Part shown: piece after piece, positions 26,290-37,718 of the stretch | How positions within the stretch are numbered: the first letter of the stretch is position 1 | How the letters are laid out: each line of letters starts with the position of its first letter | Origin: Lingula anatina | Lineage: Eukaryota; Brachiopoda; Lingulata; Lingulida; Lingulidae | Length of the DNA: 62,000 nucleotides | Assembly (NCBI RefSeq): GCF_001039355.2 | Contig: NW_019775491.1 | Coordinates: 1 to 62,000 of the forward strand | Direction: 5' to 3' | Translations under genes and position numbers: made by a program | Notes under the pieces: generated by a model | Told to the model about the DNA's origin: nothing | What the model saw: the letters and a program-made list of their open reading frames with translations, nothing else | Database searches by the model: none

Positions 26290-26742
26290 ACATGTATATA
26301 CTTAGGGTGGACATTTGCATATGCAGTTAAGACCAATTTTATCCCGTAACAAGTTAAACAGTAGCTTATTACAAAGGCCTGCTTACTCATTAGTCCAGGT
26401 AAATGATTCAACCCGCCAGACACAAAAGGTCAAGCACTGCCTTTTCAAAATCTTCTGCTGTAAAATTCCCGATCACAGATAACGATCGGCAGTTATATTA
26501 AGGCCGATTTTATCTCTTAACCAGGTGTGCAGCGGCTAATTACAAAGGCCTGTAAAGGAAATCGACCAGGTAAATAACTCATCCTTACTGACACAAGTGG
26601 TCAGGCACTGTGGAGTATGATATCTTCGGACAAAGTCTGCCAACTTTTACATAGAAGTCAATGCGATCCGCCATGTTGCCCGATTTGTTTTACCCCAGAT
26701 GCCGGTTGCTAAGGCGCGTGACGTCAGCCCGACTGTCCCTAT
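26290..26742 (+). mobile_element. Dimeric repeat element, copy II
   Basis: About 450 bases from CATGTATATACTTAGGGTG to GACTGTCCCTAT. It contains two related monomers: GCAGTTAAGACC... at 26323 and GCAGTTATATTAAGG... at 26489, a spacing of 166 bases. Both share ATTTTATC, TTACAAAGGCCTG, CAGGTAAAT and ACACAA..GGTCA. A non-repeated right end with ATGTTGCCCGATTTG and TGACGTCAG follows. No ORF is present, so it is non-autonomous. An N (26289) touches the left end. Confidence 0.8.
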
Positions 26743-29558
26743 GTAGTTCTGGTAGCGGGTAGCTGCTCGTCAGTGCAGTCTCAGAACGTTAGATCTACAT
26801 TTATCAAGAACTGAGCACGACGACATTCTGAGACCGTGACACCGGACATTTCCCTTTACTAAGTTTCCAAGACGAAAGGCTACTTTATTGATTTCACAAA
26901 CACATATGCAGTACGAATAGTCTTCGAATAGTTAAGTAAGTTCACTGTACAATAAAAACATGACCACAAAGCTGTGTATGCACACGAGAAAGCGCGAATT
27001 TAGTCGAGATTTTGGCGTCTTATAATCTCCAAACACCAAAGAGTAAGTTTCCACAGACATGTACGATGTCCTTGATGGTAAGATTTCCAACAACAATTAA
27101 CGAGTTTTCTTGACAATTGTGCCTGATCGGCGACGGTAATATAAAGATTTATGCAACCCAGCTGATTTTGCTTCATGTTTTATGTGGGTATTTGTGACTT
27201 ATTTGTCAGGGTGAAGGGCCACGTTTAGCAATTCGTGTAAATATTGTTTCACCATAAATAAAGGCATGCTAAATTTGATTTTCTTTTCTCAGTAGCTCTT
27301 ATAGAATAGCCTAGTCGCAGTATCTGGAATGTAAGTACTGTAGTTTTAATTGAGGATGGAGATGTGATTTGCTGTTGAAAATTTGTTGTTTATGTTTTTA
27401 TAACTCACTTTATTTTGTGTTTCTTTAATTCATTTAGCAACAGTTGCATTTCGGCCGTTGCTTTTTGTTGTATTTTTCGTTTTATTTGGTTGTTGTAAGT
27501 GTGTAACAAGGTAGATTTTCCCTATAGTCATTTTGATGTTGATTTATCATTGTTTTGCTGTGCATGGTATTGTTTAATATTACATTAGCTTAACATGTTA
27601 GACATTTAATGCCACCAATATCAAATAATAACTGGATTCTCATTCATACATTACCCTTTATCATGAGATATTAAAATGTTTACATGTACATTAACTAAAA
27701 CAGAAATATGTATCCCGAAAGTTACAACATTTGGTTTGAAATCTGCAGCTGTGGTGGATCTTCTTGGGAGTTGTTGGAATAAAAGGATTTTCATCTTTAA
27801 TTTGGACACTTTGTTCCCCTGATATTTGCATGACACTGATTTGATGGTGGTGGTAATGTTAAGTTTTTTTTTTAACTAAGTAAAGTAGGATACTTTGGGT
27901 GAAAGTGTCATGTTTTCCAGTGCCCTATTTTTTAATGTACATATACTGAGCATGGCCTACTTTTATGCCCCCCTACCCACTTTACCCACCTTACACCATA
28001 CTAAAATTTTCCATCTCCCAGTGTTTTGATTGCACAGGGTTTCTAACAAAATTCAAACTTGGAGCAAAAATATTTTTGAATGGTGAGTGGTCAAAGGGAT
28101 TTTTTTTTTTTTTTTGTAATATGGTTAAATTGTGTGTATATCATAGAATTAATTTCTTACGGTAACCTTGATTTACATCATGAACAAAGCTATTAAACTG
28201 CAAGTGATAACTCAGGATATTTTCGTCCTTTTTTTACTCAAAACAAATTATTAGAAGCTGAAATCACTCTCATCCGAGGGTTTCTCTGTAGAGCCGTCCC
28301 ATCCGCATTTAGAAGGTTAATAGCCTAAAGCCTACATTTCCAAAGACAGCTGTATTGTTTACAAAGTATTTATGTTGGGTGGTTGGTTGGGCTAGCTTGG
28401 GTTGGACTCTCTGTTTATCGATGACCAAATTACAGATTCACAAATTTGGGCTCCCTGTGCTCCAGATCCTGGGGGACCCCCCTCCCCCCCCCCCCCCCCC
28501 TTGCACTCAATAGATTTTTTTCTAAATTCTGTAGTCATGCAGCAGTACATGCATACATGCACACACATGCATCCACGACAGGTGCACACGGAGCATGAAA
28601 GCCGAGTTGATGGTTTATCTATTTTGTGTATCTTGGTCATTGTCATTAAGTACAAAGAAATCACAGTGGAAGATATACTTTGTTTATAACAAAACAAAAA
28701 ACACCTCAACTTATTTTTATACATTAACCTCTGGTGATTGTTAACACAGGCCATTTTACTTAGCACTGTGCTGATAAAATACTGGTAACCTATTTGAATT
28801 ATTCTTGATAATAATTATTCAGTCTCATAGTAATTTATAACCTGTTTTCTCTTCCACAGTAATTGCTTGATATCATGGCACCAAGCACATGTGTTTATGG
28901 ATTTAGAGCACTCAAATCCATAAATTGCATGTTTTTTCTTTTCAGTTTAATATGCAGATACTCTGTTTCATGAGAGATTTTGTTAGAAGTGATGTTAAAA
29001 AAATCAAGTGTGTTGGCTTTAAACTAGTCTGTGAAAGGTGGTGAATTTATACTGCTCTTCAGTAGAAAAATATTGAAAAATTGATGCAGTAATATCTAAT
29101 AACATTATATTCTTTTCTCCTTTGCCTAGCCTATTTAGAGACAAATTTCATAGAAAGCATGTATATTGCTATGGTATTAAATGGTGCTATTTAAGTGGGA
29201 GTGGGTAAAGCTTGACTTTTTTTTGCTGAGGTTGAATTTAGATAAAAACTGCCTTGAAGCTTTGTTAAACTGTTTCACAATGATCACACAAATCAAACTC
29301 AGAAACACAAACCAAACAGGCAGATGGCCCTTTTCAAATTTCTGATTGAGAAATGGTGTATTTATAGTACAAAAATGATAAAATCCATAGTGTAAAACTA
29401 TAGTGAAACTGGTTACTAATACAAACGCCCATAGAACCATAGATAGGTAATCTGAAGTGTAATGAACTGTATGTATTAAATGGAATTCAGATTGAGAATT
29501 ACTGATTTGCCAAAATACATTTCATTTGCTGTAATGTTCATATTTTGATGATTTTCAG
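26743..29558. other. Spacer, possible far-upstream SGT promoter region
   Basis: No coding gene supported. Bases ~26745-27080 are less AT-rich than the rest and contain a short open stretch with an ATG at 27059 that reaches a good donor (GTAAGA) at 27078. This could be a first exon, but no partner exon in frame was found. A poly-C run lies at about 28482-28500. Confidence 0.3.
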
Positions 29559-29633
29559 CAGTGCTATTGTTCTTCAAAGAAGTCTGTCCCAGAGGCTGAT
29601 ATTGAAGAACCTCTGTACAGAAAACCCAGAAGT
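29559..29633 (+). other. Exon-like open segment, gene unknown
   Basis: Preceded by TTTTCAG and followed by GTAAGA, 75 bases (25 codons), phase 0 at both ends. It reads QCYCSSKKSVPEADIEEPLY then RKPRS, which looks like real protein rather than random translation. I do not recognise the family. It may be a 5' exon of SGT, an exon of an unannotated gene or chance. Confidence 0.3.
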
Positions 29634-30469
29634 GTAAGAAAATAGAAGCTTTTTTAATGGCATAGATAAATACATATTAGTATCCATTTTGGCATGGTGA
29701 AATTATTATTTGTGTATCAAATGATCAAATAATGCCATGTGCATTAGCTTTCCTGAAAAGATTTTTCAACAACAAATTATGTCCAGGGTGACCAAGAATC
29801 TAGAAATGTCAAACTGTGTGTCATTTCACCCATGGGTGATAGCAACACAGGCCCTATTCATTAAGGTTTCATCAGATGGAGTTTTGACTGCTGAAATTAG
29901 TCACTTGGTTCCCATTTCTTCTATAATACATGATAACATTAACCCTTTGTCTTTCTGTGGAGATGTTTTGATGCAGGAATGTGTGTGTGTGTATGCATTT
30001 GTGTGTGCATGTGAGTGTGTGAGAGAGAAAGAGAAGTAGAGGTGTAAGCTGAAGGGGAATACAATGTTACATTGAATTTTCTTCATGAAGTTGAACAAAA
30101 TATCTTTGAAACCTTTATGAATGCTGCCATGTACTGCATGCCTGGTAGTTTGTTTACAGCTATGTCCTCTCTCATATAAAATGAGCTTACTCTGTTAGAT
30201 GTACTGGTCTAAAACTGTATTTTAGACAGCACGCAAGTCTCTTTCTACACATTTTAATGGGTGTATGTCATTGTTGTGTCATTTTGTTTAAAAATCACTA
30301 CTAATAGAAAGTGAATTTTCAAGATATCAAGCACAGTAATACATATATATACATTCGACAGCTCTGTGTAACTTTTATTGGTGANAATAACTTCTCAGTG
30401 TTGCACATTTTCCAGGCCTTTCTTACGATCCACGTTCTAAGAAGCCATTCCTATATCACCAACTTATGT

Positions 30470-30922
30470 ACATGTATATACTTAGGGTGAACATTTGGGT
30501 ATGCAGTTAAGACCAATTTTATCCCGTAATAAGTTAAACAGTAGCTTATTACAAAGGCCCGCTAACTCAATAGTCCAGGTAAATGATTCAACCCGCCAGA
30601 CACAAATGGTCAACCACTGCCTTTACAAAATCTTCTGCTGTAAACTTCCGGATCACAGATAACGATTGGCAGTTATGTTAAGGCCGATTTTATCTCTTAA
30701 CCAGGTGTGTAGCGGCTAATTACAAAGGCCTGTAAAAGAAATCGACCAGGTAAATAACTCATCCTTACTGACACAAGTGTTCAGGAACTGTGAAGTATGA
30801 TATCTTCGGACAAAGTCTGCCAACATTTACATAGAAGTCAATGCGATCCGCCATGTTGCCCGATTTGTTTTACCCCAGATGCCGTTTGCTAAGACGCGTG
30901 ACGTCAGCCCGACTGTCCCTAT
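30470..30922 (+). mobile_element. Dimeric repeat element, copy III
   Basis: Direct copy of the 26290-26742 element, with the same left end (CATGTATATACTTAGGGTG), internal dimer and right end (GACTGTCCCTAT), and scattered substitutions. Another N (30385) lies 85 bases to its left. The word GGACAGTCCCTATC recurs alone at about 31371-31384. Confidence 0.85.
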
Positions 30923-31361
30923 TTGCGTTTTTACAGACTTGATCCTCTGTTTCTTCATTATCAGTCATACACAGTACTCATGGATAAGCCTTTTGTTTAG
31001 AAAATGACGTTGTTGAACTTTAAACACTTCGTTGGTGCAAAGCGTGGCAAAAAATGAAAACGAAGTGAGGAAGAGAAACGGAAGTTTACTAAAATTGGAA
31101 AGAAGGTAGACCCTGGCGGACTTGTGATCTGTAGGAGAGGAAAATAGTGTGTGCCGAGTGTCAGGAGTACTAAAGTTATCATTTTGATCATTAGCAACAT
31201 AAATGTTACAGCTTTATTACGGGTTCTTAAATTATGGAACATATGTATGTATTTGCATGTACCGTTCACCACGAGTTGGAGAAAGTGCACGTGAACTTGA
31301 TGAAAGCTCACAGTTTGAGTTTATTTTTATAAAAAAGAAATAAAATGAAGAAGGAACTTAG

Positions 31362-31457
31362 ACTCGGGCTGGACAGTCCCTATCAAAGCTTCAGTTGGAT
31401 GAAAGAGACTGCCTTATTGTGCTGTTTCAAGATGCATATGTTATTGCCAAAAACAAG
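31362..31457 (+). other. Second exon-like open segment, gene unknown
   Basis: Ninety-six bases (32 codons) open in phase 0, with a possible TTAG acceptor before it and GTGTGA after it. The translation ends KLQLDERDCLIVLFQDAYV then IAKNK, which has the composition of a folded-domain segment. Together with 29559-29633 it might belong to one unrecognised plus-strand gene. It cannot be an in-frame extension of SGT, since joining to 32043 shifts the frame. Confidence 0.25.
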
Positions 31458-31681
31458 GTGTGAAATGGTTATCTGATTAACAATAACAGACGTTTTTATG
31501 GACATACATTTGATATTACTAGCTACACATTCTTCATACTTGTATTGTTTTTAGTCCTTGTGTCATTCCACAGCGTCTTTTTCATTAAATAAAAAAACAA
31601 CTTGTTATGCAAGTTATTTTTTGTCAATTTTTTTTTTTGTTTGTTTTTCTTTCTTATTTTACTTTTTTACAAATAAATATA

Positions 31682-33143
31682 TATCAAAAATTTAATATTT
31701 GAATTAATGTCAGTGATTTAAAACGTTAGAAAATACACATGAAAACATGAATAATGGTTCACATTTCTATTATTTTACTTCGGTCTGACAGATTTTGTTT
31801 CGGTCTGACAGAATTTTCAAGCTTGTCAGACCAAATGTCTGACAGATTTTTTGGCCTTTCGTAAAGTCTGTCCATGTGTGCATGTCTTCTAAGCCATGCT
31901 ATAAAAGTCTTTGTCTGACATCTTCACACCATGACGAACTTTTTCTAGTTGACCTTTGTCAGGTTTAAGGTACTGAATTTCATCCAAATTGGCTTGTACC
32001 AGTAATAGCAAATTGGTTACTTTTAGACAATTTTTTTTTCAGAAATGGCTGCTAACCATAGACTAGCATATTCTATCATAGAATATATAGGAGAACAGAT
32101 TTCTAGTGGAGAAGTTTCAGTAGAAGAAGCAGAAAGTCTAGAAGGTTGGTTTCCAACATTTTCTTTCCACATCATTCAATCATGTAGTAACATTTTCATT
32201 ATAATTTTTCCTCTCGGAATACAATTTAATTAGAGTATTAATTGTTATGTATCATGTCCTTCTTTTGTTAGTCCAAGCTATTATTGCTGATAAATATAAG
32301 TTGCTTTAGAAATAATCAGATATTTGTCCAATATTTGTCACGTATTCAACTGTAATAAAGAATTAACTTGTTCTTAAGTTTATGATTTTGGTGGTAGACA
32401 ATTTTATTCATTGACAGTTAAATTTGACATTAATGTTTTCCAGTTGCAAGACAGTGTTTGGAGCAGGCATATCATATAAATCATGAAGATGCAGCAGCAG
32501 CTGAAGCTTTACGTGTTCCTAAACCACTAAGACAGATCTTTCAGGAGTATCTGGCTGTAGAACAGGTATATTTTCAAAGTAAACCACTTCCACTTTGATT
32601 CTGAATTTTTTTTTTTTCAAATTTATAGAGATATTGAATGGTTATGGTGCTTATTTTGTTCACAAATTACTCAAACTAACAGTGGCTTTGTGTTACCATA
32701 AGGTTTTGATAGATTTTCATGAATGGAGGTTGAAAATTTTCACAGACAGAACATGATAGCACAAAACATCAAAGCACTGAAAGTACTGTCTGATACCATT
32801 TCTTGAAGGAAACGTTTAATAATTTGTTTCATCTGAAGGTACCTAGTGCTGCAGAGCCGGTCACAGTTCTCCCACCGGAGGCCTCTCTATCACAAGAAGA
32901 CAAAAAGAGAGCAGAGGAGTTAAAAGCTAGAGGTACAAATATAGTGTACATTTAGATTTGTGAAGATTCTTTTGTCTATAGCTACTTATATTTGTCTGGT
33001 CTTACCAGCCATTATTTCATCTGCTTGCAGTCAGACTTCATCAGGGAATGAGGTTGTGATAGGTTGTGACTATAGACAAAAGAATCTTCACAAGTCTACT
33101 ACAATAACATAGCTAATAAAACTGTTCTACACTATAGTGTACA
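31682..33143 (+). repeat. Duplicated block containing SGT coding exons 1-3 (left copy)
   Basis: Repeated almost identically at 33145-34605, directly after an N at 33144. The differences seen are a shorter T-run and a few single bases. The equivalent exons are 32045-32144, 32444-32565 and 32839-32932. The near identity and the N point to two haplotypes placed in tandem, not to a biological duplication. Confidence 0.9.
32959..33092. repeat. Inverted repeat in SGT intron 3
   Basis: TGTGAAGATTCTTTTGTCTA starts at 32959, and its reverse complement is at 33070-33092 (arms ~22 bases, perfect). The element, with flanking TATAGTGTACA words on both sides, looks like a small palindromic insertion. The second block copy carries it at about 34421-34554. 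Confidence 0.8.
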
Positions 33144-33144
33144 N

Positions 33145-34605
33145 TATCAAAAATTTAATATTTGAATTAATGTCAGTGATTTAAAACGTTAGAAAATACA
33201 CATGAAAACATGAATAATGGTTCACATTTCTATTATTTTACTTCGGTCTGACAGATTTTGTTTCGGTCTGACAGAATTTTCAAGCTTGTCAGACCAAATG
33301 TCTGACAGATTTTTTGGCCTTTCGTAAAGTCTGTCCATGTGTGCATGTCTTCTAAGCCATGCTATAAAAGTCTTTGTCTGACATCTTCACACCATGACGA
33401 ACTTTTTCTAGTTGACCTTTGTCAGGTTTAAGGTACTGAATTTCATCCAAATTGGCTTGTACCAGTAATAGCAAATTGGTTACTTTTAGACAATTTTTTT
33501 TTTCAGAAATGGCTGCTAACCATAGACTAGCATATTCTATCATAGAATATATAGGAGAACAGATTTCTAGTGGAGAAGTTTCAGTAGAAGAAGCAGAAAG
33601 TCTAGAAGGTTGGTTTCCAACATTTTCTTTCCACATCATTCAATCATGTAGTAACATTTTCATTATAATTTTTCCTCTCGGAATACAATTTAATTAGAGT
33701 ATTAATTGTTATGTATCATGTCCTTCTTTTGTTAGTCCAAGCTATTATTGCTGATAAATATAAGTTGCTTTAGAAATAATCAGATATTTGTCCAATATTT
33801 GTCACGTATTCAACTGTAATAAAGAATTAACTTGTTCTTAAGTTTATGATTTTGGTGGTAGACAATTTTATTCATTGACAGTTAAATTTGACATTAATGT
33901 TTTCCAGTTGCAAGACAGTGTTTGGAGCAGGCATATCATATAAATCATGAAGATGCAGCAGCAGCTGAAGCTTTACGTGTTCCTAAACCACTAAGACAGA
34001 TCTTTCAGGAGTATCTGGCTGTAGAACAGGTATATTTTCAAAGTAAACCACTTCCACTTTGATTCTGAATTTTTTTTTTCAAATTTATAGAGATATTGAA
34101 TGGTTATGGTGCTTATTTTGTTCACAAATTACTCAAACTAACAGTGGCTTTGTGTTACCATAAGGTTTTGATAGATTTTCATGAATGGAGGTTGAAAATT
34201 TTCACAGACAGAACATGATAGCACAAAACATCAAAGCACTGAAAGTACTGTCTGATACCATTTCTTGAAGGAAACGTTTAATAATTTGTTTCATCTGAAG
34301 GTACCTAGTGCTGCAGAGCCGGTCACAGTTCTCCCACCGGAGGCCTCTCTATCACAAGAAGACAAAAAGAGAGCAGAGGAGTTAAAAGCTAGAGGTACAA
34401 ATATAGTGTACATTTAGATTTGTGAAGATTCTTTTGTCTATAGCTACTTATATTTGTCTGGTCTTACCAGCCAATATTTCATCTGCTTGCAGTCAGACTT
34501 CATCAGGGAATGAGGTTGTGATAGGTTGTGACTATAGACAAAAGAATCTTCACAAGTCTACTACAATAACATAGCTAATAAAACTGTTCTACACTATAGT
34601 GTACA
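33145..34605 (+). repeat. Duplicated block containing SGT coding exons 1-3 (right copy)
   Basis: Right-hand copy of 31682-33143. It is continuous with the downstream SGT exons without any N, so it is preferred for the gene model. Confidence 0.9.
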
Positions 34606-37600
34606 TTTGTTTTATTATTTTACTTGTTTCTTTTCATAACTAAAGATTATGAATATTTATAGTCTTATCCTTATTGTGCTAGTACTTTGATTTCTTATGC
34701 AATGATGTTCATAAATGAAACATTTTTAACTGCCCCAATTGAATAGACTAAACTTAGACTTACAAATAAACTTACAAACAATTAAAAATATATAATGTTG
34801 ATGATGAATTACTATAGATCAATCACAGATAATTACTAGTCAGAATATTTACATTTTGCTTTCCCTTTCTTTCTCTTTTCAAAATTTCCACTGACTTTGT
34901 CAGTGTTCATCTTTTGATCAATTAGTGCAGTTGTTATAATTCAAAGGTTTCTTATTATCATGGAGGAAGCTGACAAAGATGGTTCATTTGAAAATGAAAT
35001 ATAAAGAGTAAGCATTCTGTATTTTTCTGATATGATAAAAATAACAAATATATAATATGTATGTATCACCAGACAAATTATTCTTCCAAGAATTAGATCA
35101 AGATATTTTATCTCCAACAGGCAATTTACAGGTTTGTGTTATTATTGTACCTGTCATTTTAGGTAATGATTTAATGAAAAGTGAAAGGTTCAAGGAAGCT
35201 ATGGAGTTCTATACTCAAGCTATTCAGATAGATGGAAGGAATGCTGTGTATTATTGTAATAGGTAGGCTTTATTTATGGATTTTCAAGTTGAAAACATTG
35301 ACCTGTACATTAAAATAAGAGAATGTCTACAATAAATAATAAATCAGCATCAAAATAACATATTTTTACTTTTTTCAGGGCTGCAGCTTACAGCAAATTG
35401 AATGAACATAGAAAAGCTATAGAAGATTGTAATATTGCCTTAAAAATAGACCCTCATTACAGCAAAGCATATGGAAGAAAGGGGTATGTGATTTTTGCTT
35501 TGCAAAAAGTGATAATGCCAAATTTCAATTGAAAAAAATTGAGTAAGCAGTTGTTTTAATATGTATTAAATAGTTTTGTTTTAGGTGATACATTATAAGT
35601 GTAGATTTACATTTTTTCCAGGCTAGCCCACTCTACACTAGAGGAGCATACTGAAGCTGTAGAATGTTACAGAAAAGCAGTGGAGTTTGATCCGTCTAAC
35701 CAAAGTTATCAGAACAATCTAGATATAGCAGAACAGAACTTAAGGGAAAGGCAACAGCAGAGGGCAAGTTTTTTTTTTTTTTTTTTTTTTTGGCATGTCT
35801 TACTGATTTGGCCAGTGATTATTTTGATTTTATGTAAAATACGAGTGATCATTCTTGTAATAATGTGTTTTCAGTTTATAGCCTTGTGTTGTCTGACAAA
35901 GGGGCCGTTCACAATAAATTTTGTTGGCCTGTTGATGTGCACTTATTCTAGAGAACTTTCGCTGAATGCAATCAGAATAACAGACAAATATGCCGTCTCC
36001 TGGTGTTGAGTAGAATCAAAAAAGCTGGCCTGGTGTTTATATACAAGTACGTTGAAGAGGTGTGGTAGTCTGTTTATCTGATTGTATTCAGCAAAAATTC
36101 CCTTCAATTTGGTGCACATAGGCTTGGTTTACAAAATTCATTGTTACCTGTCTTGGCAGGTTTTCTTTCAAGTTTCTGATTTGATTTTTTTTTCTTTTCA
36201 GGGTCCTGCTGGTTTCAACTTGGGCGGATTAGATTTTACGTCAATGCTAAATAACCCAGCCCTCATGAATATGGTAATATAAACGTTCTTGATAATTTGC
36301 TTCTAAGTTTGACATAATAGGCTGTCATTTTTCAAATAAACATGAAATATATCATTCTTAAGCAAGTAATTACTCATAATTACTCTTCCTTCGGGCTTTA
36401 TTAATATACTTCTACATATGGTAATAGAAACAATTTATTTTATTTCAGGCATCACAGATGATGTCCAATCCACAAATGCAACAAATGTAAGTATTGTAAA
36501 AGGATGTTCTGCAGTAGACATATGGTTTTGCTTAAAAGCAATAATATGTCCTAATCACTTCCTTAGTCAGTGGCAGTGTGTGGCCTTCGTTCAACTAAAT
36601 TAAGTCACACAGGATGCAGAACAAAACTCCACTGCTTGCTAAGTTTGGCACATAGGGGTTGTCCATAATTATTGGAAAAAATGGTGATTATGTGAAACTG
36701 CTTATCATGGGTAAAATGCACAAGTATTGGCTGATGAATGCCTTATCTGCATCCTGCCAGTATAGCAGCCAGACGTTGTCTTGTTTTCTCAGACACCAGT
36801 CTTAGTTGTGTTTGTTGGCATATTTCAGGATGGCCAACATTTTATCTGGCGTCCAGGGACAGGAGGCAGGTCCAGAGGGGATCAGCAATCTACTGGCAGC
36901 GTGTGTATTTTACCCTTGTATTTTACATTTTATTTACATGAAACTAACTGGGGTATGAATTAACAATAGTAATGTTTATTCTTATAAAGTGCATTATAAT
37001 GCATTTCAATGCACCTTGCATGTACTAGTATATGATGTGAAATTCTTTATAATAACAATGCTTAAATGCTACAAATTTAGTTTAAAAGTTAAAGATATTT
37101 TAATCATATGCCTGTTCATAGTCTATATACAATGGCCACTACCTCTGGGGACAGGGAAGGGGGGGCTTTATTTGAGTAAAAAAAAATCTGTGTTCAGTGT
37201 ATGGTTCCTTTGGTCTTATGTAGTCCCTGTGGTCACATATTAAACTGATGTTTACAGTGGCCAGACACTTGCCCAGCAGATGCAGAGTAGCAATCCTGAA
37301 TTAGTGGAAATGCTGCGCAGACAGACACAGGGGGCGCCACAGGGCCAGCCGCAGAATGATACAAACCCAGACAATCCAGGTTAGTTACTTTAATTTTTGT
37401 GGATTTGAAGTTGTCTGCCTCCAAACTGGGTTAAGGCCTATTATCAAACACTGGATTTAGTAGATTGTAGATGTATTTTGTTCTTCCCTCTCCCATAAGA
37501 ATACAGATGTTTTACTTTTCTTTTACATTTTTTTATCCACAGCATCTAAACAAGCAGCTAGTTAAATTACATTGAACTAAGTTTATCCTTATTATTTCAG

Positions 37601-37718
37601 ATCCTCCAGAAAGTTCATGATCTTTATATATTTTTCATTTTTTATCCACATAATCTAAAAACGCAGCATTAAAATGAGTTTTTCATAATTTTTTTCAGAT
37701 CCTCCAGGGAGCTCATGA
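33509..37718 (+). CDS. SGTA/SGTB: SGT co-chaperone (SGTA/SGTB orthologue), TPR protein
   Basis: Cytosolic Hsp70/Hsp90-binding co-chaperone that hands tail-anchored and mislocalised hydrophobic proteins to the GET/BAG6 pathway. Exons: 33509-33608, 33908-34029, 34301-34394, 35163-35262, 35379-35483, 35622-35763, 36202-36273, 36449-36486, 36829-36900, 37258-37379 and a last exon at 37601-37620 or 37699-37718. Phases all match and give 328 aa. The N-terminal dimerisation helix region starts MAANHRLAYSIIEYI. Three TPRs follow at about residues 98-205 (KARGNDLMKSERF, NRAAYSKLNEHRKAIEDCN, YGRKGLAHSTLEEH). The NNP-type repeat LNNPALMNMASQMMSNPQMQ and a Q-rich C-terminus complete the family pattern. 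The intron after 35763 uses a GC donor. An identical first-exon set is also at 32045-32932. A non-coding 5' exon is implied by the acceptor just before the ATG. Confidence 0.95.
35769..35791. repeat. Poly-T tract directly after the SGT GC donor
   Basis: A run of about 23 T starts five bases inside intron 6, abutting the GCAAG donor. U-rich sequence just downstream of a donor is the type of site that TIA-1-like proteins bind to help weak 5' splice sites (established knowledge; use here is inferred). Confidence 0.7.
35901..36150. mobile_element. MITE-like palindromic element in SGT intron 6
   Basis: ACAATAAATTTTGT near the left end matches ACAAAATTCATTGT (about 36131-36144) in reverse. The inner part has GCTGAATGCAATCAG (35961-35975) facing CTGATTGTATTCAGC. 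The same inner words occur in the element at 41097-41286. There is no ORF. Confidence 0.7.
37699..37718 (+). other. Alternative SGT terminal coding exon (duplicate of 37601-37620)
   Basis: Both 20-base coding tails follow a good acceptor (ATTTCAG and TTTTCAG) and accept the same phase 1 from exon 10. The first ends DPPESS, the second DPPGSS. The surrounding ~90 bases (TTATCCACA.. to CATGATCT) are also repeated at 37535-37622 and 37637-37720, so the exon was copied with its acceptor by a local tandem duplication. The 3' UTR follows. Confidence 0.8.

Noticed and set aside
27059-27077. Short first exon MYDVLD with a good donor
   Set aside because: No downstream exon of matching phase could be found; kept only as a remark on the spacer.
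28392-28766. Minus-strand ORF of 124 codons and plus-strand ORF at 28402-28689
   Set aside because: They cross a poly-C run and a CATGCA-type simple repeat, overlap each other and have no recognisable domain.
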